From Rhodothermales bacterium (lineage in GTDB: Bacteria; Bacteroidota; Rhodothermia; Rhodothermales; Bin80), in the NCBI GenBank assembly GCA_958296045.1, contig CATQHT010000003.1:1499246-1563245 (forward strand): DNA of 64,000 bases. The letters are read 5' to 3'. The first letter of the stretch is position 1. Each line of letters begins with the position of its first letter. The position numbers were made by a program, and so were the translations under genes. Shown piece by piece: positions 20,062 to 28,596 of this stretch. The notes beneath the pieces were generated by a model. That model saw only the letters and a program-made list of their open reading frames with translations, was not told where the DNA came from and did no database searches.

Positions 20062-21027
20062 ATGCCAAACGATGTGACCAACACGAATCCGCTGGTTGAG
20101 GGCGTGGTGGTCCGTTCCACTGGCAGCTGGTCACACGTCAAGACAGCCAAAGGCGTGGTGCCCTCGCGGGCGAGCGGGCGGCTGCGGCTACGAAGCCATG
20201 AACTCACGAACCCGGTGGCGGTCGGGGACCGCGTACGCTTGCGCCAAGTGCCCGACGGTACGGGCTCCATCATGCATGTGCACAGGCGCGGCAACTACCT
20301 GGGCCGCCGCGCTGCAGGACGTCGCGTGGGACGCATGCAGGTACTGGTGTCCAACGTGGACGCCGTCTGGATCATTCAGTCCGTGGCACTTCCCAAACCC
20401 AATTCCGGTCTCCTGGACCGGACGCTGGTGGCAGCAGAATCCCAAGACATCACCGCGGGCATCGTATTCAACAAGGTGGACCTGCCGGGCGACGTGGCAC
20501 ATCGGAAGGTAGAAAAGCTGCGGGACCGCTACTCAATACTCGGGTATCCCGTCTTTTTGACCAGCGTGCTAACCGGCGAAGGCGTACACGGCTTTCGTCA
20601 GGAACTGCAGGACAGGGTAAACATCTTTGCCGGACCGTCAGGAGCCGGCAAATCGTCGTTGCTCAACCTGATGGAGCCGCGCCTGCGGCTGCCTGTGAAG
20701 CCTGTTAGCCTGAAGAGCCGCAAAGGGCGCCACACCACTACCTATGCGGAGCTCCTTTGGCTCACGGGTGGCGGCGCCGTGGTGGACACACCCGGTGTTC
20801 GGGAGTTCGGCCTGATCAATGTGCCACCCGAATCGCTCGGGCGTTGCTTTCCTGAGTTTCGCCGGTACCTGAGAGACTGTCGCTTCCGGAATTGTCGACA
20901 CGACCGCGAGCCTGGCTGCCGCGTGAAGAAGGCCATGACGAACCGCGTCATCGCGAATCAGCGTTATAGAAGCTATCTGAGGATCCTACGTTCCATTGAG
21001 GCAGGCGAAGCGGATGTGGGCCGCTGA
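20062..21027 (+). CDS. rsgA: Ribosome small subunit-dependent GTPase A
   Basis: Circularly permuted GTPase that helps mature the 30S subunit. The start at ATG 20062 (321 residues) fits the family length; the open frame continues upstream but that DNA codes on the other strand. Order: OB fold (about 10-95), then the permuted motifs G4 FNKVDLPG (about 136), G1 GPSGAGKSSLLN (about 192) and G3 VDTPGVREFG (about 243). The C-terminal zinc knuckle follows as CRFRNCRHDREPGC. The 3' end overlaps the FG-GAP protein gene by 14 bases. Confidence 0.94.
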   Translation: MPNDVTNTNPLVEGVVVRSTGSWSHVKTAKGVVPSRASGRLRLRSHELTNPVAVGDRVRLRQVPDGTGSIMHVHRRGNYLGRRAAGRRVGRMQVLVSNVDAVWIIQSVALPKPNSGLLDRTLVAAESQDITAGIVFNKVDLPGDVAHRKVEKLRDRYSILGYPVFLTSVLTGEGVHGFRQELQDRVNIFAGPSGAGKSSLLNLMEPRLRLPVKPVSLKSRKGRHTTTYAELLWLTGGGAVVDTPGVREFGLINVPPESLGRCFPEFRRYLRDCRFRNCRHDREPGCRVKKAMTNRVIANQRYRSYLRILRSIEAGEADVGR

Positions 21028-22534
21028 CAGCCTCAATGGTGCTGCAGGGGCGTTGCGCCAAGTGACGGCCATCGTGCTTGCCTTGATGATCTGTACCGTC
21101 TCAGGACCGCTGCGAACAAAGGCTCAGGCAACTAGGCTGTCTTCGGCCGCCGGTAAGGGGTTCGGATCGACAGTCAGCGCTGTAGGCGATCGCGTTGCGG
21201 TCGGCTCTCCAGACGAAGCAGACAACGCGGGCGCAGTGTATGTGTACCGCATTGTGCCGGGTCAGGGCTGGTCACTGGAGGCGCGCCTGGCCGGTATCGG
21301 GAAGGAGAGGTTCGGGCAGAGCGTCGCGATGGACGGCGCACAGCTCCTCGTGGGCGCCCCCGATGGCGGGCCGATGGGCGGTGGCTCCGCATACCTGTTG
21401 CGCAGCGACTCGCTGGGATGGCACCGGGTGGAACACCTCGTGCCGCCACAGCCCGGCCAAGGTGACAAGATGGGTGCCGCGGTAGCATTGAGGGGCCTGG
21501 TAGCTATGGTCGGGGCGCCGCTGCGAGCCGCGGGCTCAGGGGCCGTGTATGTGTTTGAGCAAACCGGGCCTGTACAGTGGGGTTTGCGCCAGGTCCTGAC
21601 AACCTCAGCCTCTGGTGCCGCCCATCTTGGCGGCGCGCTCGACTTGGAGCAGGACATTGCATTGGTCGGGGCTCCGCTATCGGACGAGCAGCGCGGTCAG
21701 GAGGCTGGCATGGCCTTTGTTTTCGAACGAACGGGCAGCTCCGACTGGGCCGAACGCGCCACGCTGGTCGCTGGAGACGCCACGGGGGGAAGCGCGTTTG
21801 GCGCATCCGTATCCGTCGATGTGCATGCCCTATCTGGCCGCGCCACGGTATTTGTCGGTGCCCCTTTTGCAGGAGCGGCGACCGCCGGTGCAGCATACCT
21901 GTTCAGTCAGGTAGGGGGCCAGTGGACGCAGCGAGCCCGCTATGAATCCGCCGGGCGCATGGCCCAAGATCGCATTGGCTCTTCGCTCGCAGTAGCTGAG
22001 GATCACTTCCTGATAGGGATGCCAGGTGTGGATGCCGATGCCGGCGCCGTCACGGTGCTGACCATAGATACCACGGTATTTGCCTGGCATGAACGAGCTT
22101 GGCATGCCTCACCACAGCAGCCCATGACTACAGCCTTTGGACATGCCCTCGCCATTAGTAGTTCGTTTATGGTGGTAGGAGCACCCCTGGAGTCGAAGAC
22201 AGATTCCACCTCTGGGGCTGCATACATCTTCGAGCGATCCGTGGCACTAGGGCCCGTGCCGGGCCCGCCGCACTCGGCAGACGAATGGGCCAGCTATCCG
22301 AATCCATTCAGCAACCGGGTGACCATAAGACTGCCCAGCGCATGTGTGCCGCCGCTCAACCTCACGATTATCAACATAGTGGGTCGACAGGTGGCGATGC
22401 TTCCTGGTCCGAACGCGTGGCAGCGCACCGTGACCTGGCAGCCGCCCAACCATCTCGCCCATGGTGTGTATGTTGTGACAGGCACTTACGGCTACATGCC
22501 GTGTGGCACGCACCTGATGGTGCGGAGCCGGTAA
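21014..22534 (+). CDS. Secreted FG-GAP beta-propeller protein with T9SS sorting domain
   Basis: A 506-residue extracellular or cell-surface protein. ATG 21014 is preferred to the TTG at 20996. A signal segment (VTAIVLALMICTVSG) is followed by about seven FG-GAP-like blades, each with a pattern such as FGQSVAMDGAQLLVGAPDG. After a linker comes a type IX secretion C-terminal domain beginning DEWASYPNPFSNRVTIRLP and running to the end (GVYVVTGTYGY then RSR). The presence of this domain predicts export across the outer membrane by a T9SS encoded elsewhere. Ligand is unknown; related propellers bind sugars or proteins. It is coupled to rsgA by overlap, probably only by position. Confidence 0.82.
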   Translation: MWAADSLNGAAGALRQVTAIVLALMICTVSGPLRTKAQATRLSSAAGKGFGSTVSAVGDRVAVGSPDEADNAGAVYVYRIVPGQGWSLEARLAGIGKERFGQSVAMDGAQLLVGAPDGGPMGGGSAYLLRSDSLGWHRVEHLVPPQPGQGDKMGAAVALRGLVAMVGAPLRAAGSGAVYVFEQTGPVQWGLRQVLTTSASGAAHLGGALDLEQDIALVGAPLSDEQRGQEAGMAFVFERTGSSDWAERATLVAGDATGGSAFGASVSVDVHALSGRATVFVGAPFAGAATAGAAYLFSQVGGQWTQRARYESAGRMAQDRIGSSLAVAEDHFLIGMPGVDADAGAVTVLTIDTTVFAWHERAWHASPQQPMTTAFGHALAISSSFMVVGAPLESKTDSTSGAAYIFERSVALGPVPGPPHSADEWASYPNPFSNRVTIRLPSACVPPLNLTIINIVGRQVAMLPGPNAWQRTVTWQPPNHLAHGVYVVTGTYGYMPCGTHLMVRSR

Positions 22535-22578
22535 TATGGAGCCAAATGTTGCGGCAAACGGCGTCTGCTCGCCAGCCT

Positions 22579-23745
22579 CTACACCACTACCCTGCGCAGC
22601 TGAGCTGGAATCCCTATCAGGATTACATGGCGGCTTGTGCCGACGAGCTTCGCGATACGTCCGATAGAGTTGTCATCTTCCGGGTTGTCGCTAATGATGG
22701 TGACACGGTCACCAACGCGAATTCCAGACACATGGCTCACATCCACCATGGTACCGTTCATACATACCTTACCCACGATGGGGCATGTGGTACGGCGCAC
22801 CTGCACGCAACCGCAGTTCGTCAGGCCGATATTCACGCCCGCGTAGTAGCCGCTTACCACCGTAGCCACCGTGAGGGCACGGGGCGCAATAAAGGTGTGG
22901 CCGTATCCTATGGCCTCCCCCGATGCCATGTGGCGCACGGACCCGATGGTAGACACCACCGAGAGTGCGGGCTTGAGCGGAAGCGCGCGGTGCGGGCTGT
23001 AATCATAGCCGTAGAGCCCGAGCCCGAGCCGGATAACGCTGGCATCCGTCCGGGACGACCAGTAGCTGCCTCCCGTACCTGCTAGGTGCAGATAAGGGGC
23101 ATCTGGAAATGCTTCTCGCACGACACGCGTCACACGGTTCCAGGCAGCCACCTGATTGTCGGCGACGCTCGTGTCCAAGGTAGCAGTCTTAGCCATGTGA
23201 GAACATGCTCCCTCCAGTACAAGGCATCGCGCCTGGCGTAGCACGCGCACAGCATCATCGAGCTGGTCCAACCCTATGCCGTACCGCCGCATGCCAGTAT
23301 CCACCTTGAGGTGAAAACGGCGGGGACGTCGCAACGTGGCCGCGAGCTCCACAAGTTGCCCGAAGTCCACCAGCCCGAAGGCTACACGCGGCATTCGGCA
23401 GCGCACGATATTCTCCGTAGCCGTGTAGCCGACTATCAGGATGGGAGTGCGGATTCCCTCGTTGCGCAGGATGAGCGCTTCGTGGTAGCTCTCCACCACC
23501 AGAAACGGTGGCTGCGCCTCCTCCAGGATCCGGGCAGTCTCGACCAGCCCGTGACTGTAGGCGTTGCTCTTGAGCACGGGCGCGATAGCCGCGGGCGCAC
23601 ACGTGCGCGCAAATGTCTCGTAGTTGTGGAGCAGCGCGGCGCGTGAGATACGCACTTCCACCAGGCGCTTGTAACGGTACCGACGGGTGCGCAGCCACCG
23701 CAATGCCGTGCGCGCACGACGAAGAGTCGATCCGCAGATTGACAT
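22579..23745 (-). CDS. alr: Alanine racemase-family PLP enzyme
   Basis: Fold-type III PLP enzyme. With ATG 23745 it has 388 residues; in-frame ATG 23826 and GTG 23832 lie upstream, the latter 3 bases before the preceding stop, so the start is uncertain. The PLP lysine is Lys59 in VLKSNAYSHG (usual form VVKANAYGHG). KVDTGMRRYGIG, GSYWSSRTDASVIRLGLGLYG and the catalytic tyrosine in VSGYYAGVNIG are present. The conserved CMD reads CMNGTMVDV (Asp to Asn). It is the last gene of a five-gene operon of oxidoreductase and hydrolase genes, so it may act on another amino acid rather than feed the cell wall. Confidence 0.82.
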   Translation of the reverse strand: MSICGSTLRRARTALRWLRTRRYRYKRLVEVRISRAALLHNYETFARTCAPAAIAPVLKSNAYSHGLVETARILEEAQPPFLVVESYHEALILRNEGIRTPILIVGYTATENIVRCRMPRVAFGLVDFGQLVELAATLRRPRRFHLKVDTGMRRYGIGLDQLDDAVRVLRQARCLVLEGACSHMAKTATLDTSVADNQVAAWNRVTRVVREAFPDAPYLHLAGTGGSYWSSRTDASVIRLGLGLYGYDYSPHRALPLKPALSVVSTIGSVRHMASGEAIGYGHTFIAPRALTVATVVSGYYAGVNIGLTNCGCVQVRRTTCPIVGKVCMNGTMVDVSHVSGIRVGDRVTIISDNPEDDNSIGRIAKLVGTSRHVILIGIPAQLRRVVV

Positions 23746-23834
23746 GCTTAGTGGTCCGGTAACACACGGCGGCACAGCCGCTACGGCAAGGCTGCCGAAT
23801 CCCGGCGCGGCACCGTAGAACGCCATAGGCACAT

Positions 23835-24761
23835 CTACATCACGCGGTCGGTGAATGCGCGATTGTGCACCGTGACCGGGACCTTCATAAGCTCCAGCAC
23901 TCCGCGTGCCACATGCTCCGACAGGCGACGAAAGGCCTCCTCACCCTTTTCCCGCGTGGCACGCAACGGGTTCCCTATGACGCCACTCTCGATAAACTCG
24001 TGGTGGTCCATAGGAAAGTTGAAGTAGTGATAGCCCTCAAACTCCACATCGGGCATGCCGTCTTTCTTTTCAAAGGATCGAGGTAAGAATTCCGGGATGT
24101 GCGCACGGGTGAATTCTGCGCGGTCCATACGCACCAGGCGTTCATTCCAGGCAAGGTCCTGCGACGTTTCCAGTTCGCTTGCATGCCAACCGGGTGTCTC
24201 ATCTGGAGGGTTCTCCATGAGTCCTTTAAGGATGCCGGTATAGCGCTCCATGTACGGCTTAACGAAGCTGATCAGCGCACCGGTTTCGTAGCGCAGCGTG
24301 CGCAGGACCGGGTCGACGACTTTGATGTTTGATCCGTGGCCGTTGATGAAGATGATTCTATTGAATCCGTGGTGGATAAGGCTGCGTGCCACATCATGCA
24401 TCACGGCGAGCAGCGTGGTGCTTCGCACGGTGATGGTGCCGCGGCCCTGACCGGGTTCATGCATGTGTTGGGGCGAATACCCCATCCAGATGGGCGGTGT
24501 GTGCAGCACCGCGATCATGTGGGCGACGCGCATCGACATATGCACGGCCGTTACGGTATCCGTGTACAGCGGCAGGTGCGGGCCATGTTGTTCCAAGCTG
24601 GCGACCGGGATCAGGATCAGGTCCTTGGTCTTGAGGTATTCCTTGACGTCTGTCATTGTAAGGTCCCCCAGATCCCAGGATAGGAACTGCTCTCTGAAAG
24701 CAGCGTCGTCGCTTGTCAGGCGCGGCAGATGGCTATAGTCGGTAGCGGTCGAGGTCATCAT
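23835..24761 (-). CDS. Creatininase-family amidohydrolase
   Basis: A 308-residue member of the creatininase superfamily (creatinine amidohydrolase, ArfB formamide hydrolase, MftE). Metal ligands are expected in VASLEQHGPHLPLYTDT (Glu, His, Asp near residues 55-71), in INGHGSN (His) and in WHASELETS (Glu), all visible. Length is longer than the usual 240-260 because of an N-terminal extension and a C-terminal region with HYFNFPMDHHEF. The start overlaps the stop of the Tm-1-like gene by four bases. Substrate unknown: the family hydrolyses C-N bonds in small cyclic or formyl amides. Confidence 0.85.
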   Translation of the reverse strand: MMTSTATDYSHLPRLTSDDAAFREQFLSWDLGDLTMTDVKEYLKTKDLILIPVASLEQHGPHLPLYTDTVTAVHMSMRVAHMIAVLHTPPIWMGYSPQHMHEPGQGRGTITVRSTTLLAVMHDVARSLIHHGFNRIIFINGHGSNIKVVDPVLRTLRYETGALISFVKPYMERYTGILKGLMENPPDETPGWHASELETSQDLAWNERLVRMDRAEFTRAHIPEFLPRSFEKKDGMPDVEFEGYHYFNFPMDHHEFIESGVIGNPLRATREKGEEAFRRLSEHVARGVLELMKVPVTVHNRAFTDRVM

Positions 24762-25972
24762 GGGTTTTCTAGAAGGGTAATCAGCAGGTCGGCGGCTTCG
24801 CGCCCAAAGACCGGGTCATTGACATGCACGACGCGCGTATGTACAGGGATGCGGGATAGCAGAGCGGCTTGGAGGCGTTCAAGAAAATGCCGGTCTGCGG
24901 CCGGATCCCAGAATGGACCTCCTGGCACATTGGGGATCGATAGGCCCTCGGTGGGCACCAGAATCTCCACAGGTCCAGTGGCGGCGTTAAGCTTTCGGGC
25001 AAAGATGTCCCCAAGCTGGCCCATCTCCTCGTGTGTGGCGCGCACGAGGACGTATTCCGGGTTATGATCGTAGCGGGGACGACTCGCTAGCCCCTCGGGG
25101 ACGGTGCCGCGGTTCCAGACGCTAAAGTCGATGCAGCCGGGCACCACGACCTGGGGGAGCCCCAACCTCCCGGCCACCTCCAGCCGTTGCGGACCGCCGT
25201 CGTGGATGCCCCCTACCAGCGGATCGTATACCTCATTGGTAGTAAAGTCGAGAATTCCGACGAACTGGCCGTCCTCTGCCAGCTCTTCCATGGCGGGTCC
25301 GCCCACGCCGTTGGAGTGAAAGATGACCGCTTCGTACCCAGCGGCCGCCAGTCGTTCCTTAGCGGCCATGACGGCCGTAGTCGTGTTGCCAAGCATTGTT
25401 ACGGCCACGTACCGCCCGCGGGGCGGATGCAGCACATGTCCGTGCTCTACCATGCCTTTCAATGCTGCGGCCACATTGTCAAAAACGGTACACGCGACCG
25501 GGTTCAGGCCCAGTATGTCGACCACCGAATGGACCACCATCATGTCACGTGTCCCGACGAGGGGACCAAAGTAGTGGGCTCCCGAGGCGATCGGTGACAC
25601 CAGCACTTTGGGAACTCCGACGGGCAGCACCATCATGGCGGCGGCCCCCATCACGGCGCCCTCCGCGCCGCCCATGCTGACCATGGCCTGCAGCCGACCA
25701 TCGGCCAGGAGCTGGCGCGTCAGCACCTGTAGTGCGTCGCGCATCTTCGCGACAGCCCGCCCGCGGCTGCCAGCACTGCGTATCGCGTCGATGGTAGTAC
25801 CGCCCACTTCTGCCACGGTAGCGTGGTCGATGTCGGGTACTATGTCGAGCGGCTCACCCAGGATGCCGGAGTCTACCACCAGGGTATCAAGCCCCAGCGC
25901 CTGTAGGCGGTCCCGCAGGTAGCGGATTTCTGGGCCCTTGGTGTCGAGCGTTCCGACGATAACAACAGCCAT
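24758..25972 (-). CDS. Tm-1-like ATP-binding protein (UPF0261)
   Basis: A 404-residue protein of the UPF0261/Tm-1 N-terminal family, named after the tomato protein that blocks tobamovirus replication. The opening VVIVGTLDTKGPEIRYLRDR is the family hallmark, followed by DSGILGEP, SMGGAEGAVMGAAAMMVLP and GYEAVIFHSNGVGGPAMEEL. In bacteria it usually sits next to a PEP-hydrolase-like TIM barrel, which is absent here; the neighbours are a creatininase-like hydrolase (4-base overlap) and an Fe-S protein (6-base gap). The family binds ATP, but its reaction in bacteria is not established. Confidence 0.9.
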   Translation of the reverse strand: MAVVIVGTLDTKGPEIRYLRDRLQALGLDTLVVDSGILGEPLDIVPDIDHATVAEVGGTTIDAIRSAGSRGRAVAKMRDALQVLTRQLLADGRLQAMVSMGGAEGAVMGAAAMMVLPVGVPKVLVSPIASGAHYFGPLVGTRDMMVVHSVVDILGLNPVACTVFDNVAAALKGMVEHGHVLHPPRGRYVAVTMLGNTTTAVMAAKERLAAAGYEAVIFHSNGVGGPAMEELAEDGQFVGILDFTTNEVYDPLVGGIHDGGPQRLEVAGRLGLPQVVVPGCIDFSVWNRGTVPEGLASRPRYDHNPEYVLVRATHEEMGQLGDIFARKLNAATGPVEILVPTEGLSIPNVPGGPFWDPAADRHFLERLQAALLSRIPVHTRVVHVNDPVFGREAADLLITLLENP

Positions 25973-25978
25973 GGTGCG

Positions 25979-27064
25979 TTACGGGCGTATTAGGGCCGCA
26001 AGGGCTTCGAACAGCCCCTGCACTTTGAGACCATAATCTGGGGCAAATCGTGTCAGCTGGACCAGGGTTGCCGGATCTTCGCAAAGCACGCTGCCGGCCC
26101 CTGTAGCCTTTGCGTCCTCCAGGCGTGCGCGCGTGAGCGCCTCGGCGATGTCTGGGCGCGTAAACTGCACCGCAGTGCTCCCTACGGGGTGCGCGCGTTC
26201 GCGGCGCCAGAAGAGCTCGCGCGGGGCTTGCCCGAGGACGGTGGTAGCGAGCGAACGAATCGGATTAAAGCGCTCCGATGCACGCACAGCGTGCGTAGGA
26301 TCCACGTAGGCAGCGTCTCCAGCTCCTGCGCGTAGCTGCAGCGTGCCATCCTGGATTCGGCGCGCCAAGAAGGTGGCAAAATCTGTGAGCACGATATCCG
26401 CGGGCCATATGACCCCCAGCCGCTCCGGCCCCATCTGCCTGAATGTGAACAGGTCCGCTGGTGACAGCACCAGCAGCTGCGTGACCGAAGCATCCCGGGC
26501 CTCTTCGACACAGGCACGGAAATTCTTGCGGGCGGTCGCCGGGAATCCTATGGAGCATGCCAGGTACCCATTGCTGGCGCCAGCGCCGACCAGCGCGGCA
26601 GAGGTGCTGCAGGCTTCGAGCAGCAGGCGCGCGGCTGTGATGGACTCGGGCCAAAGGTTGTGTGCCTCGTCGCCTGCAAAGAGCGCCAATTCGCTAGTGT
26701 GCGTGTGAGTCTGGTGCACTCGTTCGCCAAAGGCGGATCCGGTGCGTAGCAGACGGTGGTGCAGACGCACGACAGTGTCTGGAGCCAGTCCTCGCGCAGC
26801 TATCTCGGCCCGCACTGCGGCGATGGCCGCTGGAAGGCGCTGATCGGTGACGCAGTGAGCCCGGCAAAGACCAGCGTCTGGCTCCGCGTAGAGTACGCGC
26901 AGCGTAGAGGTGTTCCACTTGAGCAGTCCCCTGCGCTGTGAAGCCACCATGAGCGCAATGCCATGTGGCGTAAGCGTTTCGTTGCTCGTGATATGCCCAA
27001 CCGGCGCCACATGCCGGCACATAAGGCAGTAGCGGCAGTTGCTTATAGCTTCCTGGCTCATCAC
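25979..27064 (-). CDS. Fe-S oxidoreductase subunit (GlpC/heterodisulfide-reductase-like)
   Basis: A 361-residue protein with one N-terminal iron-sulfur motif, CRYCLMCRHVAPVG (residues 10-23), and further cysteines in GLCRAHCV near 66. The two middle regions (VGAGASNGYLACSIGFPATA and VTQLLVLSPADLFTF) resemble the CCG-type domains of GlpC/LutA-like subunits but I do not see the canonical CCG pairs. It overlaps the FAD oxidase by four bases (27061-27064). The pair is best read as a two-subunit dehydrogenase in which this protein carries electrons from the flavin. A quinone or ferredoxin acceptor is not shown by the sequence. Confidence 0.68.
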   Translation of the reverse strand: MMSQEAISNCRYCLMCRHVAPVGHITSNETLTPHGIALMVASQRRGLLKWNTSTLRVLYAEPDAGLCRAHCVTDQRLPAAIAAVRAEIAARGLAPDTVVRLHHRLLRTGSAFGERVHQTHTHTSELALFAGDEAHNLWPESITAARLLLEACSTSAALVGAGASNGYLACSIGFPATARKNFRACVEEARDASVTQLLVLSPADLFTFRQMGPERLGVIWPADIVLTDFATFLARRIQDGTLQLRAGAGDAAYVDPTHAVRASERFNPIRSLATTVLGQAPRELFWRRERAHPVGSTAVQFTRPDIAEALTRARLEDAKATGAGSVLCEDPATLVQLTRFAPDYGLKVQGLFEALAALIRP

Positions 27065-28596
27065 AGTCCGAATCCGACCTTACCTGGATTCATGATCCCA
27101 TTCGGGTCGAGGGCTTTCTTGATGCGCTCTAGAAGCGGCCATGCGTCCCCGTATTGGCGGCGCATGAACCGAGAGAGCTTAAGGCCCACGCCGTGGTGCT
27201 CGTTCACCATGCCACCATTCTCCAGCACCGCGGTCATGGCCACGTTCCAGACGCGGTTGTGCAGTCGCACGGCTTCGTGCGGATCTTCTGGAGGGTTCTT
27301 GATGATGAAGCGTGTATAGACCATGACGCCCCAGTGAAACCAGTGTGAAAAGTGGCCGATGAAGTCGATATCCCAATCCTGAAAGGACTCTTCCACAGCG
27401 CGCTTCTCTGCATAGTAGAGCTTCTCGATCTTATCGTACGTGGTGATGGTTTCTGTTGTCCCGTACATCCAGGGAAGCTTCAGGCTCTGTGGTGGATAGT
27501 AAAAGTCATACCGGTGTTTCCACCATGACTCTCCGGGCTCGCGTCCGAGATCTTTGGCCCCGAAGTGGCCGATAATTTCCATGGCCTTCCTTTCCTGGAG
27601 CGATGCTAGGTCGCGATCGCCATCAAATCCGATCACCATATAGGCGCCTTCCAGTTCGTAGCCAAGGATTTTACGCACCCTTGACGCTGTGGAGCGAGGG
27701 TCATAGAGGCGGATCACGAAGGGCTCCAGTCGCCTTGTCATAATCTGGCGGCCGGCCTCGAGGGCTTCGCTGAGGTTATCAAAGAGCACCGCTCGTAGTA
27801 GGCGCACCTCCGGCAGGTAGTCCAGCTGCATCGTGGCTTCGGTGATGACTCCGAAGGTGCCTTCTGAGCCCAGAAACAGGCGGTAGAAATCCGGGCCTGC
27901 GGCGTGCTGAGGCACGATCGGAGTGCGCAGGATGTGTCCGTCTGGGAGGACGACTTGCATCCGCAGCACCAGATCCTCCGCTTTGCCGTACTTGGTGCTG
28001 ATGGTACCGGTTCCTCGGGGCGCAAGGTAGCCGCCCAGGGTGGCGCAGTTGGCCGAAGCCGGATAGTGAGGGAGCATCAGGCCACGTTCATTGATGGCCC
28101 ATTCCAGCTGCGTGCCGTTGATGCCGGCTTGGGCCGTCACCGTCAGTGACCGCTCATCTATCTCGATGATGCGGTTCATCCTCTTGGTGTCCAGGATAAT
28201 GCCGCCGAAGGTGCTGAGGGCACCTCCCTGGGATCCAGAACCGCCTCCCCAGGGGATGACGGGGATCCTGTACGTATTGGCGATCTGCAGCACCTTCGAA
28301 ACCTGTTCCGCGCTGTTTGGCCTGACGATAAAGTCAGGCTTCTTTGGTGTCTTACCCCGGTCCAGCCACATCTGTGGTAGCCAGAACCAGTCGGTGGCAT
28401 AGACCAGCAGGTCAGTGTCGTCGGTCGAAAGGTGCGGAGTGCCAACGACCTCCTCTAGCTCACTGCGAATCATCTCGGCCTGCAGGCCTTGCATGGCATC
28501 CTCATTGTACCCTTGGGCGGGCGCATCGACGCGATTGGCGCGATGTTCTGTATAATACGGCTTATAGACCAGCTGCTCAATGCTTGCCACCACCAT
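27061..28596 (-). CDS. FAD-binding oxidoreductase (GlcD/alkyl-DHAP synthase-like)
   Basis: A VAO/PCMH-type flavoenzyme. ATG 28596 gives 511 residues; the frame extends to 28704. The PP-loop for FAD is at IPVIPWGGGSGSQGGALS (about 114-131), with PHYPASANCATLGGYLAPRG and LFLGSEGTFGVITEATM further on. The C-terminal NEHHGVGLKLSRFM and LDPNGIMNPGKVGFGL are typical of glycolate/D-lactate dehydrogenases and alkyldihydroxyacetone-phosphate synthases. A 2-hydroxy acid or alcohol substrate is inferred. It heads the operon, and its start codon overlaps on the opposite strand with a start codon of the ThuA gene (CATG at 28594-28597). Confidence 0.85.
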   Translation of the reverse strand: MVVASIEQLVYKPYYTEHRANRVDAPAQGYNEDAMQGLQAEMIRSELEEVVGTPHLSTDDTDLLVYATDWFWLPQMWLDRGKTPKKPDFIVRPNSAEQVSKVLQIANTYRIPVIPWGGGSGSQGGALSTFGGIILDTKRMNRIIEIDERSLTVTAQAGINGTQLEWAINERGLMLPHYPASANCATLGGYLAPRGTGTISTKYGKAEDLVLRMQVVLPDGHILRTPIVPQHAAGPDFYRLFLGSEGTFGVITEATMQLDYLPEVRLLRAVLFDNLSEALEAGRQIMTRRLEPFVIRLYDPRSTASRVRKILGYELEGAYMVIGFDGDRDLASLQERKAMEIIGHFGAKDLGREPGESWWKHRYDFYYPPQSLKLPWMYGTTETITTYDKIEKLYYAEKRAVEESFQDWDIDFIGHFSHWFHWGVMVYTRFIIKNPPEDPHEAVRLHNRVWNVAMTAVLENGGMVNEHHGVGLKLSRFMRRQYGDAWPLLERIKKALDPNGIMNPGKVGFGL

